A DNA stretch of 64,000 nucleotides from Baylisascaris procyonis (Eukaryota > Nematoda > Chromadorea > Rhabditida > Ascarididae), in contig JAZARR010000005.1 of assembly GCA_037389465.1 (NCBI GenBank), positions 1 to 64,000 of the forward strand, given 5' to 3'. Below the pieces are notes generated by a model that did not search any database, had not been told where the DNA came from, and worked only from the letters and a program-made list of their open reading frames with translations. The translations under genes were made by a program, and so were the position numbers. Below, one piece after another: positions 49,101-57,251 of the stretch (the first letter of the stretch is position 1; each line of letters begins with the position of its first letter).

Positions 49101-50552
49101 TAGGAGTAACACCGTTCCGTCTTGCGTTTGCTGGTCTGGTGTCGCGACAGCTGTCGCTGTGCGAACCGTCTGAGCTTGGGTCTCTCCGCGAGGAGTCTCT
49201 TCTTTCTGCTGCTGCGATCGATGCCACGTTTTGCATAATGCCGTTGGATGTCCCTTGCGCTTGCAATGGTAGCAGGAGACATTTCGCGTACAATCGTTTT
49301 GATTGTGTCCTTCTCTGAGGCACTTAAAGCAAAGGCGTAATTGCCTGGTGCGGTCAAACCGCTCCTTCAAAGTGGCATAATGTGGGCAAGCATCGGCCCA
49401 ATGTGCTTCATTGCAGAATGCACATACCATTCGGTTAGATTCGCGTGCTTTCCTGCTTTCGATTTGCCGCTTCGCTACTGCGGGTAACGCTGACGTATGG
49501 CTCAAACATCCTTCGCGCTTTGCACCTCCCGAATTTCTTCGTCCTCGCCTTCCGTCGTGTCTTTGGGCTTGGCGGTTCTCCTGTGGCGCCCTTTCTGTGA
49601 TCGCGCTTCGCATGTTCTCCCGAATGCGGACAATTGCTTGAAGTTTGCTCCTCAGTTTTTGAACGCTCCAGGCTGCATCGACCTCTTTCGCTTTTTCAAC
49701 TTCCAATAGCGCCCAACGCGGTAGCCGTTTTTCAATGCAAAGCTCGGTTTGCGCATTGTCGATATTTTCTCCCATTTGCTCCAGTTGCTGTAGAATGCGC
49801 TCGACGGTCGCAACGCATTCTTCGAGGTCCTTTGCGGGGGGTGCTGTGTCTTGTAACTCCGCGTACAATGACTTCAATAGCACTTCTGATCTCCCGAATC
49901 GTTGTTGGAGCGTTGTTTTGACGGCTTCATAATTTTCCGGGGCTACCGTGAATCCCCCTATTGCCTCTAGCGCTTTGCCTTCGAGGAAAGACAGCAGATA
50001 GGAAAGCTTCTGGATTTCTGCGAGTGGTTGGGAGTCAACTGTGTGAAGAAACGTGGCCCAGAATTGTGGCCATTTGCGGTACTGTCCATCGAACTTCGGA
50101 ATTTGCATTCTAGGCAACTGGATCGTGTTCATAGGCGTAGTCTGCTGCGGTTGGTGCACAGGCGTGCTGTTTCCCGTAGGGACGCTACCACTTGGCGAGA
50201 TTGGTCGGGTTATGTGCAGCTCAAGATTTTGCTTGGCGGTAATAAGGTCATCAAGCACGTTTCGGGCATCACCTAATACGATCAGAAAATTACCTGGTGC
50301 TTCCACGAGAGCCTGATAAATAGAAGCTTCGTTGGTTCTTTCCGCGGCAGTGCGTAGCTGCTTTATATATTCGTGCCATGCGCTATGGTCAGCCTCAATA
50401 TCGGAAATATGGCGTTCGAGTTTTCGAATTGCCGCCTCCACTTGCAAAATGGCTGTCCGGAATGCCGCTTGTGGGTCAGGTTCGGCGGCGAGCTGACCCA
50501 AGTCGGGAAAATGTATGCTGCTGGTAGCAGCCTTTAATAGGTTAGCTTTCAC
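43119..50552 (-). CDS. BEL/Pao Gag-Pol-Env-like polyprotein, intact 2477-residue frame
   Basis: One uninterrupted frame. In order, rough residues: Gag of the DUF1759 type (about 150-330); CCHC-like knuckles (376-440: CAFC, CFKC, CYHC); DUF1758-type aspartic protease with LFDTGS (about 505); reverse transcriptase with TADVEKAF (841) and YVDN (921); RNase H with FVDASKDAY (1088) and WSDSQ (1161); integrase zinc motif H..H..CMTC (1386-1421) and catalytic core LDYMGPI (1455), ILDNAPQF (1516), YERLVGL (1554); DUF5641-type tail to about 1745. Then an envelope-like part: a hydrophobic signal-like segment near 1801-1820, a Cys-rich ectodomain, and a membrane segment near 2313-2333. The 3' LTR encodes the last 90 residues. 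ATG chosen as the first in frame after the LTR. Confidence 0.93.
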   Translation of the reverse strand: MKANLLKAATSSIHFPDLGQLAAEPDPQAAFRTAILQVEAAIRKLERHISDIEADHSAWHEYIKQLRTAAERTNEASIYQALVEAPGNFLIVLGDARNVLDDLITAKQNLELHITRPISPSGSVPTGNSTPVHQPQQTTPMNTIQLPRMQIPKFDGQYRKWPQFWATFLHTVDSQPLAEIQKLSYLLSFLEGKALEAIGGFTVAPENYEAVKTTLQQRFGRSEVLLKSLYAELQDTAPPAKDLEECVATVERILQQLEQMGENIDNAQTELCIEKRLPRWALLEVEKAKEVDAAWSVQKLRSKLQAIVRIRENMRSAITERAPQENRQAQRHDGRRGRRNSGGAKREGCLSHTSALPAVAKRQIESRKARESNRMVCAFCNEAHWADACPHYATLKERFDRTRQLRLCFKCLREGHNQNDCTRNVSCYHCKRKGHPTALCKTWHRSQQQKEETPRGETQAQTVRTATAVATPDQQTQDGTVLLLSTIVDVKADAPHAKMLKVPVLFDTGSERSFITEEMVQKLGIRTEHKQPLVVDGFGGTQTMRCTSALVKLKMKRTDGRSFTMYANSVPKLVSEIAVAKLTGKILQQISSARSVSLPTVMVKPQILVGADYFHEIFRESSSTKLPSGFHLIRTCLGDMVSGKGRSKRYCGLSKTPTKPSNRYCCNVANVKDELEKFWSLELVGVQDPPLQTDDELATKQFNESITFKNGRYYCSWPWKRNGNKLGSNFGLCLGRLKTSLKRLQKDPDLLKAYEKTFDEQLKMGVIEEVTNAKPEGPLYYMPHQAVVRPDKATTKFRIVYDASSKAGKDERSLNDMLLRGPLLLANLCGILLRARLAPILITADVEKAFLQLGLHDDQRDAVRFIWVKDVTAPVDSSNLRVFRFTRVPFGVISSPFLLNATIRHHLKRKTTELREEIQDNIYVDNVFLTAQQVSTAIMKSQEAKSIFEEAHMNLREFRSNSLEVLSALNEDSEQAQHKATLLGVTWDLRNDKMIFNTKKCNKSPATKRQFLSYTAEFYDPLGLLTPATLPLKLFLQQLWKKEYDWDQPFDNADRQDAETLLQRFQGQSLKLDRKLTAELDEECAEIHVFVDASKDAYAAVAYLRSYSENRYVSSLLMSKSRVAPVRGITIPRLELMAALIGSRLLRFIQEQLKHTEPTFLWSDSQATLHWIATATTVDRFVDNRVAEIRRSPAQFRYVESANNPADLASRGLTIAELERCIQWWQGPSFLQQGSEYWPAWTVPHNPVTLVTISKPLLPAGIIECERFSCFNKLRRTTIQVLRAIKRMLRSTQVHLQRQFWEVVRLEGPTTASELEWAEVILIAQEQTKADEEVERNTGNVDLYQDERGVLRCIGRLQHAALPEETIHPVFLPKSSALTKLIILARHKESGHTGLSQTLASVRERYWVPQGRATVKRVLRRHCMTCRKWNAQPFKLPAFPPLPEERTRAARAFQNVGLDYMGPITVRDSGGLCKRWIALFTCLATRAIHLETANNLSAEQFLHVLRRFIARNGYPTSVILDNAPQFQLVKQVMHNAVATSITWRFIAPFAPWQGGVYERLVGLTKTAFRKAVGRRLLTEEEFTTIAIECEAIVNSRPLTYVDSAIGEILRPIDFLRPRAIIAEREPSSDSDKDPDYTEGNRGKLLRLWKATVGSLDRFWKLWTQEYLLSLRERYRREHQQSRRVTCRAPREHEVVIVAEDGLPRAEWKLGKVEKVHKDSGGKTKTVDVRMPNGHVLKRPVNMLYPLEVSEEEKETQIASHREQFVKHPADGNLQEEETEEAVENRNERKTPRRLYSHTLSTVMVVLLATFVLASSAPAKPLFHICVKRGHGLYMKMPDKLNCTDVREETHGYPQTVEVLNRAFISANATFCTQITRTVCTNCFFRWSMAVTRDETTVQNVTPSQCWEMRQTLELSGIRLEAIDENRWASRQPTEYSYGWIGTRCHATTNYRMEQGVIKFYDGLSRSLGCDKTLGKCVTASETILWDPSEVADQCPYRTLGKVTAQVSNRFVTIPSMQAVFVRTRETQNGTSVDTICKFRRAEMMKNGIIIEFSPEGQLSREERNRGLSGRTLFVEQLPEEINKKSDLSVNAKLQFLWNSLNEREQGVTREIRHRICEQHNRLLWLIEALSRTDPTTAARILLKRTDVTAENIGDLLKVFPCKKLEISKVFIDHKVGGKCYRDLPVRYKDRILFVQPRSQELKTAAEEIACSEIRTKQDKRIAEEWARQTDEEEPIFDAPPLTDISEERLQSMLNVFEREHQAWEQPSKEREKSMADSIRDEAEDIIEAASETIDKSTVAIAKELEAIASQWRWIIVAAIAVGLGVAGAAAAYFGRQYVLYLTGCCRVRSRPKKRRATGAAHEETETPARMQRFEPIWVPLANFQGGGSVANSECMHEGSCRHGDSLAPLNSKRRSAVSAAPAKMDSRCISTGNGTMLKGIMAHKKRRDTVSERANVMEGGVAQRDISSPSSTPPFAC
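43153..43162 (-). promoter_or_regulatory. TATA-like element in the 3' LTR
   Basis: The - strand reads GATATAAGCA. The matching site in the 5' LTR lies at 50952-50961 and could set the start of the element's transcript. Confidence 0.4.
43390..43404 (-). promoter_or_regulatory. Polypurine tract of the complete retrotransposon copy
   Basis: On the - strand AAGGCGGCGGGAG directly precedes the TG that begins the 3' LTR. This is the expected place for the plus-strand primer. Confidence 0.75.
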
Positions 50553-50602
50553 TTTTAGAGACGCTTGCTATGCAGTGGATGCCATTGGTGCTCACGGTTA
50601 CG

Positions 50603-50620
50603 CTTTGGCTTGAGCCCCCA
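50603..50620 (-). promoter_or_regulatory. Primer-binding site of the retrotransposon
   Basis: The - strand TGGGGGCTCAAGCCAAAG begins right after the LTR end CA. It opens with TGG, complementary to a tRNA CCA tail. It is not complementary to the array tRNA-Gln (that site would begin TGGAGGTCCC), so a different tRNA primes. Confidence 0.6.
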
Positions 50621-51188
50621 TGTACTGAACGAGTGAGAAAAAATTTATGTTTGCAAGGGTTGCAAAATACTCACGTTCAGTAGATCACGCTGGTGCGGAA
50701 TCAGTACAGAACGAAAACGAGACGATGGATGGCAGGCGCACGAGAACGGAGCACGGTTGTTGACGACCGAAGGCGACGTTCCGTTGAAGGTGATGTTGGA
50801 GACGACGTACTGTTAAAGGCACTGTTGGAGACGACGTACTGTTGAAGGCACTGTTGGAGACGACGTACTGTTGAAGGCGGTGCGGGCGAAGCGTGAAGGC
50901 CACTAAGTGGCCGATGGCTAGCAAGCGAATGGCGGAGTTGAGCTTGGGCTGCTTATATCCCTTTGCGCAACTCCGCCTTCCATTACGTTGGCCCTTTCCG
51001 ATACGGTATCACGCCTCTTTTTGTGGGCCATGATTCCTTTTAGCATCGTTCCGTTTCCGGTGCTGATGCATCGGCTGTCCATCTTAGCTGGCGCCGCTGA
51101 GACGGCTGACCGTCTTTTGCTATTCAGCGGCGCCAGCGAGTCGCCATGACGGCATGAGCCTTCATGCATGCACTCGCTATTCGCGACA
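50621..51188 (-). repeat. LTR, 568 bp (5' LTR of the complete copy)
   Basis: TG...CA ends and directly followed by the right CGTAT duplication. Same 29-bp triple repeat (50795-50878) as its partner at 42824. Confidence 0.93.
50952..50961 (-). promoter_or_regulatory. TATA-like element in the 5' LTR
   Basis: - strand GATATAAGCA, about 340 bp before the LTR 3' end; a candidate core promoter for the polyprotein transcript. Confidence 0.4.
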
Positions 51189-51193
51189 CGTAT
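51189..51193. repeat. Target-site duplication, right (CGTAT)
   Basis: Matches 39967-39971. Array spacer sequence resumes here in register with the left flank. Confidence 0.85.
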
Positions 51194-51282
51194 TGCACTC
51201 CCAGAACGTATTCGCCTGTTCGGCGCCTCCCGATGAGGAGGAACAAGCTAGGTTCACTCGTCGTTTATTGCAAGCTCATCCG

Positions 51283-51354
51283 AGGTCCCGGGGACATTTG
51301 AACTCCCGTCGCAGGATTCAATGTCCTGAGTGCTGACCGCTACACCACGGGACC
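51283..51354 (-). tRNA. tRNA-Gln (UUG) with U33A
   Basis: Anticodon loop CATTGAA: the universally conserved U33 is A. The T stem also loses the G53-C61 pair. Likely non-functional in decoding. Confidence 0.65.
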
Positions 51355-51562
51355 GTTGTCGTTGTATTTTCGAATGCGTCGGTGAGAGCATACCACTCCG
51401 AAAAGCTCCCTCAAGGAAATGTTTATGATGAGTCTTCATAGGGCGGGGAAAACAATTCATAAAACAGGACGTATTGCACTCCGAGAGCGTATTCACCTGT
51501 TCGGCGCCTCCCGATGAGGAGGGACAAGCTAGGTTCATCGCCGTTTATTGCAAGCGCATCAG

Positions 51563-51634
51563 AGGTCCCGTGGAGATTTGAACTCCCGTCGCAGGATTCA
51601 AGGTCCTGAGTGCTGACCGCTACACCACGGGACC
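51563..51634 (-). tRNA. tRNA-Gln (UUG) with U33C
   Basis: Anticodon loop CCTTGAA and T-stem 3' strand CTCCA. Same lineage as 56336 and 58303. Confidence 0.65.
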
Positions 51635-51843
51635 GTTTATGTGGTATTTTGGAATGCGTCGGTGAGAGCATATCAATCCGAAATTCTCCCACATGAAAAT
51701 GTGTATGATGTGTCGTCATAGGGCAGTTAAAAGAATTCATAAAACAGGACGTTTTGCGCTTCCAGAGCGTATTCACCTGTTCGGCGCCTACCGATGAAGA
51801 ATGACAAGCTACGTTCACTCGTCGTTTATTGCAAGCGCATCAG

Positions 51844-51915
51844 AGGTCCCGTGGAGGTTTTAACTCCCGTCGCAGGATTCAAAGTCCTGAGTGCTGACCG
51901 CTACACCACGGGACC
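51844..51915 (-). tRNA. tRNA-Gln (UUG) with broken B box (C56A)
   Basis: T loop TTAAAAC loses C56, needed for tertiary contact with the D loop and for TFIIIC. Same lineage as 56616 and 58584. Confidence 0.6.
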
Positions 51916-52124
51916 GTTGTTGTGGCATTTTCGAATGCGTCGGTGAGAGCATATCAATCCGAAATTCTCCCACATGAAAATGTGTACGATGTGTGTTCAT
52001 ACGGCAGGGAAAAGAATTCATAAAGCAGGACGTATTGCACTCCCAGAGCGTATTCACCTGTTCGGGGCCTCCCGATGAGGAGGGACAAGCTAGGTTCACT
52101 CGTCGTTTATTTTAAGCGCATCCG

Positions 52125-52198
52125 AGGTCCCGGGGAGAGATTTGAGATCCCGTCGCAGGATTCGAAGTCGTGAATGCTGACCGCTGCACCACGGGACC
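52125..52198 (-). pseudogene. tRNA-Gln-derived pseudogene with UCG anticodon
   Basis: 74 nt: two extra bases between T arm and acceptor, disturbed T loop, anticodon loop CTTCGAA (UCG, an Arg anticodon) on a mismatched stem. Confidence 0.7.
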
Positions 52199-52407
52199 GT
52201 TGTTGGGGTATATTCGAATGCGTCAGTGAGAGCATATCAATCCGAAACTATCCCACTTGAAAATGTGTATGATGAGTCTTCATAGGGCATGGAAAACAAT
52301 TCATAGAACACCGCTTATTGGACTTCGAGAGCGTATTGATCTATTCGGCGCCTCCCGATGAGGAGGAACAAGATGTACCGACTTGTCGTTTATTTCAAGC
52401 GCATCCG

Positions 52408-52478
52408 AGGTCCGGGGAGATTTGAACTCCTGTCGCAGGATTCAAAGTCCTGAGTGCTGACCGCTGTACCACGGGACC
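52408..52478 (-). tRNA. tRNA-Gln (UUG), acceptor-deletion class
   Basis: 71 nt; also G12A with T13C and a T-stem mismatch. Confidence 0.55.
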
Positions 52479-52686
52479 GTTGTTGTGGTATTTTCGGATG
52501 CGTCGTGAGAGCATACCACTCCGAAAAGCTCCCTCAAGGAAATCTGAACGCTGAGTCTTCACAGGGCAGGGAAAAGAATTCATAAAACAGGACGTATTGC
52601 GCTTCCAGAGCGTATTCACCTGTTCGGCGCCTCCCGATGAGGAGGGACAAGCTAGGTTCACTCACCGTTTATTGCAAGCGCATCCG

Positions 52687-52758
52687 AGGTCCCGGGGAGA
52701 TTTGAACTCCCGTCGCAGGATTCAAAGTCCTGAGTGCTGACCGCTACACCACGGGACC
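52687..52758 (-). tRNA. tRNA-Gln (UUG), consensus
   Basis: Full match to the array consensus. Confidence 0.95.
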
Positions 52759-52967
52759 GTTGTCGTTGTATCTTCGAATGCGTCGGTGAGAGCATACCAC
52801 TCCGAAAAGCTCCCTCAAGGAAATGTTTATGATAAGTCTTCATAGGGCGGGGAAAACAGTTCATAAAACAGGACGTATTGCACTCCCAGAGCGTATTCAC
52901 GTGTTCGGCGCCTCCCGATGAGGAATGACAAGCTACCTTCACTCGTCGTTTATTGCAAGCGCATCCG

Positions 52968-53039
52968 AGGTCCCGGGGAGATTTGAACTCCCTTCGCAGG
53001 ATTCAGAGTCCTGAGTGCTGACCGCTACACCACGGGACC
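52968..53039 (-). tRNA. tRNA-Gln (CUG), variable-loop change
   Basis: Consensus except the variable loop CGAA instead of CGAC, which affects the 15-48 tertiary pair. Confidence 0.85.
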
Positions 53040-53248
53040 GTTGTCGTTGCATTTTCGAATGCGTCGGTGAGAGCATGCCACTCCGAAAAGCTCCCTCAAG
53101 GAAATGTTCATGATAAGTCTTCATAGGGCGGGGAAAACAATTCATAAAACAGGACGTATTGCACTCCCAGAACGTATTCGCCTGTTCGGCGCCTCCCGAT
53201 GAGGAGGAACAAGCTAGGTTCACTCGTCGTTTATTGCAAGCGCATCCG

Positions 53249-53320
53249 AGGTCCCGGGGAGATTTGAACTCCCGTCGCAGGATTCAAAGTCCTGAGTGCT
53301 GACCGCTACACCACGGGACC
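53249..53320 (-). tRNA. tRNA-Gln (UUG), consensus
   Basis: Full match to the array consensus. Confidence 0.95.
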
Positions 53321-53529
53321 GTTGTTGTGGTATTTTCGAATGCGTCGATGAGAGCATATCAATCCGAAATCCTCCCACATGAAAATGTGTACGATGTGTG
53401 TTCATACGGCGGGGAAAACGATTCTTAAAGCAGGACGTATTGCACTCCCAGATCGTATTCACCTGTTCGGCGCCTCCCGATGAGGAGGGACAAGCTAGGT
53501 TCACTCGTCGTTTATTGCAAGCGCATCCG

Positions 53530-53601
53530 AGGTCCCGGGGAGATTTGAACTTTCGCCGCGGGATTCAAAGTCCTGAGTGCTGACCGCTACACCATGGGAC
53601 C
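53530..53601 (-). tRNA. tRNA-Gln (UUG) with broken T stem
   Basis: T-stem 5' strand GAAAG no longer pairs with CTCCC; also G7A and an anticodon-stem change. Same lineage as 54374. Confidence 0.55.
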
Positions 53602-53810
53602 GTTGTTGTGGTATTTTGGAATGCGTCGGTGAGAGCATGCCACTCCGAAAAGCTCCCTCAAGGAAATGTTCATGATAAGTCTTCATAGGGCGGGGAAAAC
53701 AATTCATAAAACAGGACGTATTGCACTCCCAGAACGTATTCGCCTGTTCGGCGCCTCCCGATGAGGAGGAACAAGCTAGGTTCACTCGTCGTTTATTGCA
53801 AGCTCATCCG

Positions 53811-53882
53811 AGGTCCCGGGGAGATTTGAACTCCCGTCGCAGGATTCAAAGTCCTGAGTGCTGACCGCTACACCACGGGACC
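53811..53882 (-). tRNA. tRNA-Gln (UUG), consensus
   Basis: Full match to the array consensus. Confidence 0.95.
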
Positions 53883-54091
53883 GTTGTTGTTGTATTTTCG
53901 AATGCGTCGGTGAGAGCATACCACTCCGAAAAGCTCCCTCAAGGAAATGTTTATGATGAGTCTTCATAGGGCGGGGAAAACAATTCATAAAACAGGACGT
54001 ATTGCACTCCCAGAAGGTATTCGCCTGTTCGGCGCCTCCGGATGAGGAGGAACAAGCTAGGTTCACTCGTCGTTTATTGCAAGCGCATCCG

Positions 54092-54164
54092 AGGTCCCGG
54101 GGGTGATTTGAACTCCCGTCGCAGGATTCAAAGTCCTGAGTGCTGACCGCTACACCACGGGACC
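54092..54164 (-). tRNA. tRNA-Gln (UUG), 73 nt
   Basis: One inserted base and a substitution at the T stem/acceptor junction; other arms consensus. Confidence 0.65.
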
Positions 54165-54373
54165 GTTGTTGTGGTATTTTCGAATGCGTCGATGAGAGCA
54201 TATCAATCCGAAATCCTCCCACATGAAAATGTGTACGATGTGTCTTCATACGGCGGGGAAAACGATTCTTAAAGCAGGACGTATTGCACTCCCAGATCGT
54301 ATTCACCTGTTCGGCGCCTCCCGATGAGGAGGGACAAGCTAGGTTCACTAGTCGTTTATTGCAAGCGCATCCG

Positions 54374-54445
54374 AGGTCCCGGGGAGATTTGAACTTTCGC
54401 CGCGGGATTCAAAGTCCTGAGTGCTGACCGCTACACCATGGGACC
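54374..54445 (-). tRNA. tRNA-Gln (UUG) with broken T stem
   Basis: T-stem 5' strand GAAAG and G7A, as in the copy three units to the left. Confidence 0.55.
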
Positions 54446-54654
54446 GTTGTTGTGGTATTTTGGAATGCGTCGGTGAGAGCATACCACTCCGAAAAGCTCC
54501 CTCAAGGAAATGTGTACGATGAGTCTTCACAGGGCAGGGAAAAGAATTCATAAAACAGGATGTATTGCACTATCAGAGCGTATTCAGCTGTTCGACGGCT
54601 CCCGATGAGGAGGGACAAGCTAGGTTCACTCGTCGTTTATTGCAAGCGCATCCG

Positions 54655-54726
54655 TGGTCGAGGAGAGATTTGAGCTCCCGTCGCAGGATTCAAAGTCGTG
54701 AATGCTGACCGCTGCACCACGGGACC
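54655..54726 (-). pseudogene. tRNA-Gln (UUG) pseudogene
   Basis: CTCGACC acceptor strand, G29C, C25T, T13C, a T-stem change and an A discriminator. Sister of 38384. Confidence 0.7.
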
Positions 54727-54934
54727 GTTGTTGGGGTATCTTCGAATGCGTCAGTGAGAGCATATCAATCCGAAATTATCCCACTTCAAAATGTGTATGA
54801 TGAGTCTTCATAGGGCATGGAAAACAATTCATAGAACACCGCTTACTGGACTTCGAGAGCGTATTGATCTATTCGCGCCTCCCGATGAGGAGGAACAAGA
54901 TGTACCGACTTGTCGTTTATTGCAAGCGCATCCG

Positions 54935-55005
54935 AGGTCCGGGGAGGTTTGAACTCCCGTCGCAGGATTCAGAGTCCTGAGTGCTGACCGCTACACCACG
55001 GGACC
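54935..55005 (-). tRNA. tRNA-Gln (CUG), acceptor-deletion class
   Basis: 71 nt; T loop TTCAAAC. Sister of 38663; the two neighbouring spacers also match. Confidence 0.65.
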
Positions 55006-55214
55006 GTTGTCGTTGTATTTTCGAATGCGTCGGTGAGAGCATACCACTCCGAAAAGCTCCCTCAAGGAAATGTTTATGATGACTCTTCATAGGGCGGAGA
55101 AAACAATTCATAAAACAGGACGTAAGGCACTCCCAGAACGTATTCGCCTGTTCGGCGCCTCCCGATGAGGAATGAAAAGTTACCTTCACTCGTCGTTTAT
55201 TGCAAGCGCATCCG

Positions 55215-55286
55215 AGGTCCCGGGGAGATTTGAACTCCCGTCGCAGGATTCAAAGTCCTGAGTGCTGACCGCTACACCACGTGACC
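55215..55286 (-). tRNA. tRNA-Gln (UUG), C5A acceptor mismatch
   Basis: GGTCACG 5' acceptor strand; rest consensus. Confidence 0.8.
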
Positions 55287-55494
55287 GTTGTTGGGATATT
55301 TTCGAATGCGTCCTTGAGGGCGTGCCACTGGAAAGGCTCCCACATGAAAATGCGTGCGATCAATCTTCAGGGGGGATGGAAAACAGTTTACAAAAAAAAG
55401 TCTATTACAATCACAGAGCGTATTCGCCTGTTCGGCGCCTCCCGATGAGGAGGGACAAGCTAGGTTCACTCGTCGTTTATTGCAAGCGCATCCG

Positions 55495-55565
55495 AGGTCC
55501 GGGGAGGTTTCAACTCCCGTCGCAGGATTCAGAGTCCTGAGTGCTGACCGCTATGCCACGGGACC
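55495..55565 (-). tRNA. tRNA-Gln (CUG), acceptor-deletion class with T-loop damage
   Basis: 71 nt; C56G in the T loop and T11C/G12A in the D stem. Probably dead. Confidence 0.5.
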
Positions 55566-55774
55566 GTTGTCGTTGTGTTTTCGAATGCGTCGGTGAGAGC
55601 ATATCACTCCGAAAAGCTCCCTCGCGGAAATGTTTATGATGAGTCTTCATAGGGCGGGGAAAACAATTCATAAAACAGGACGTATTGCACTCCCAGAGCG
55701 TATTCAAATGTTCGGCGCCTCCCGATGAGGAATGACAAGCTACCTTCAATCGTCGTTTATTGCAAGCGCATCCG

Positions 55775-55846
55775 AGGTCCCGGGGAGATTTGAACTCCCC
55801 TCGCAGGATTCAGAGTCCTGAGTGCTGACCGCTACACCATGGGACC
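55775..55846 (-). tRNA. tRNA-Gln (CUG), G7A
   Basis: Acceptor mismatch at the last pair and variable loop CGAG; other arms normal. Confidence 0.75.
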
Positions 55847-56055
55847 GTTGTCGTTGTGTTTTCGAATGCGTCGGTGAGAGCATATCAATCCGAAATTATC
55901 CCACTTGAAAATGTGTATGATGAGTCTTCATAGGGCATGGAAAACAATTCATAGAACACCAATTATTGGACTTCGAGAGCGTATTGATCTATTCGGCGCC
56001 TCCCGATGAGGAGGAACAAGGTGTACCGACTTGTCGTTTATTGCAAGCGCATCCG

Positions 56056-56126
56056 AGGTCCGGGGAGGTTTGAACTCCCGTCGCAGGATTCAGAGTCCTG
56101 AGTGCTGACCGCTACACCACGGAACC
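56056..56126 (-). tRNA. tRNA-Gln (CUG), acceptor-deletion class
   Basis: 71 nt; also C4T (GGTTCCG). Same lineage as 58023, 1967 bp away. Confidence 0.6.
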
Positions 56127-56335
56127 GTTGTCGTTGTGTTTTCGAATGCGTCGGCGAGAGCATACCACTCCGAAAAGCTCCCTCAAGGAAATGTTTATGA
56201 TGAGTCTTCATAGGGCGGGGAAAACAATTCATAAAACAGGACGTATTGCACTCCGAGAGCGTATTCACCTGTTCGGCGCCTCCCGATGAGGAGGGACAAG
56301 CTAGGTTCACTCGCCGTTTATTGCAAGCGCATCAG

Positions 56336-56407
56336 AGGTCCCGTGGAGATTTGAACTCCCGTCGCAGGATTCAAGGTCCTGAGTGCTGACCGCTACACCA
56401 CGGGACC
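56336..56407 (-). tRNA. tRNA-Gln (UUG) with U33C
   Basis: Loop CCTTGAA and T-stem 3' strand CTCCA. Confidence 0.65.
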
Positions 56408-56615
56408 GTTTTGTGGCATTTTCGAATGCGTCGGTGAGAGCATATCAATCCGAAATTCTCCCACATGAAAATGTGTATGATGTGTCGTCATAGGGCAGTT
56501 AAAAGAATTCATAAAACAGGACGTTTTGCGCTTCCAGAGCGTATTCACCTGTTCGGCGCCTACCGATGAGGAATGACAAGCTACGTTCACTCGTCGTTTA
56601 TTGCAAGCGCATCAG

Positions 56616-56687
56616 AGGTCCCGTTGAGGTTTTAACTCCCGTCGCAGGATTCAAAGTCCTGAGTGCTGACCGCTACACCACGGGACC
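56616..56687 (-). tRNA. tRNA-Gln (UUG) with broken B box (C56A)
   Basis: T loop TTAAAAC; T stem also altered. Confidence 0.55.
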
Positions 56688-56896
56688 GTTGTTGTGGTAT
56701 TTTCGAATGCGTCGGTGAGAGCATATCAATCCGAAATTCTCCCACATGAAAATGTGTACGATGTGTGTTCATACGGCATAGAAAAGAATTCATAAAGCAG
56801 GACGTATTGCACTCCCAGAGCGTATTCACCTGTTCGGCGCCTCCCGATGAGGAGGGACAAGCTAGGTTCACTCATCGTTTATTTTAAGCGCATCCG

Positions 56897-56970
56897 AGGT
56901 CCCGGGGAGAGATTTGAGATCCCGTCGCAGGATTCGAAGTCGTGAATGCTGACCGCTGCACCACGGGACC
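56897..56970 (-). pseudogene. tRNA-Gln-derived pseudogene with UCG anticodon
   Basis: 74 nt, near copy of 52125: two-base insertion, disturbed T loop, mismatched anticodon stem, loop CTTCGAA. Confidence 0.7.
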
Positions 56971-57179
56971 GTTGTTGGGGTATATTCGAATGCGTCAGTG
57001 AGAGCATATCAATCCGAAACTATCCCACTTGAAAATGTGTATGATGAGTCTTCATAGGGCATGGAAAACAATTCATAGAACACCGCTTATTGGACTTCGA
57101 GAGCGTATTGATCTATTCGGCGCCTCCCGATGAGGAGTGACAAGCTACCTTCACTCGTCGTTTATTGCAAGCGCATCCG

Positions 57180-57251
57180 AGGTCCCGGGGAGATTTGAAC
57201 TCCCGTCGCAGGATTCAGAGTCCTGAGTGCTGACCGCTACACCACGGGACC
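57180..57251 (-). tRNA. tRNA-Gln (CUG), consensus
   Basis: Full consensus apart from the CUG anticodon. Confidence 0.95.

Larger units (their letters stand above)
39972..51188 (-). mobile_element. BEL/Pao LTR retrotransposon, tandem dimer with a deleted second copy
   Basis: Order in the element's own 5'-3' direction: LTR (51188-50621), complete gag-pol-env internal region, LTR (43389-42824), second gag to mid-RT region, then a 72-bp LTR end (40043-39972). Homologous points in the two copies are 7797 bp apart, the LTR-plus-internal length. One pair of 5-bp duplications flanks the whole, so it behaves as one insertion. The two full LTRs differ by one substitution and a 2-bp A-run indel, indicating recent insertion. 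It sits between two tRNA-Gln units. Confidence 0.93.

Noticed and set aside
40051..50316. Many 60-170-codon frames on the + strand across the retrotransposon
   Set aside because: They lie antisense to the gag-pol-env frame, come in identical pairs 7797 bp apart, and have no domain motif.
50603..50620. Array tRNA-Gln as primer of the retrotransposon
   Set aside because: The primer-binding site TGGGGGCTCAAGCC is not complementary to the tRNA-Gln 3' end, which would need TGGAGGTCCCGG.
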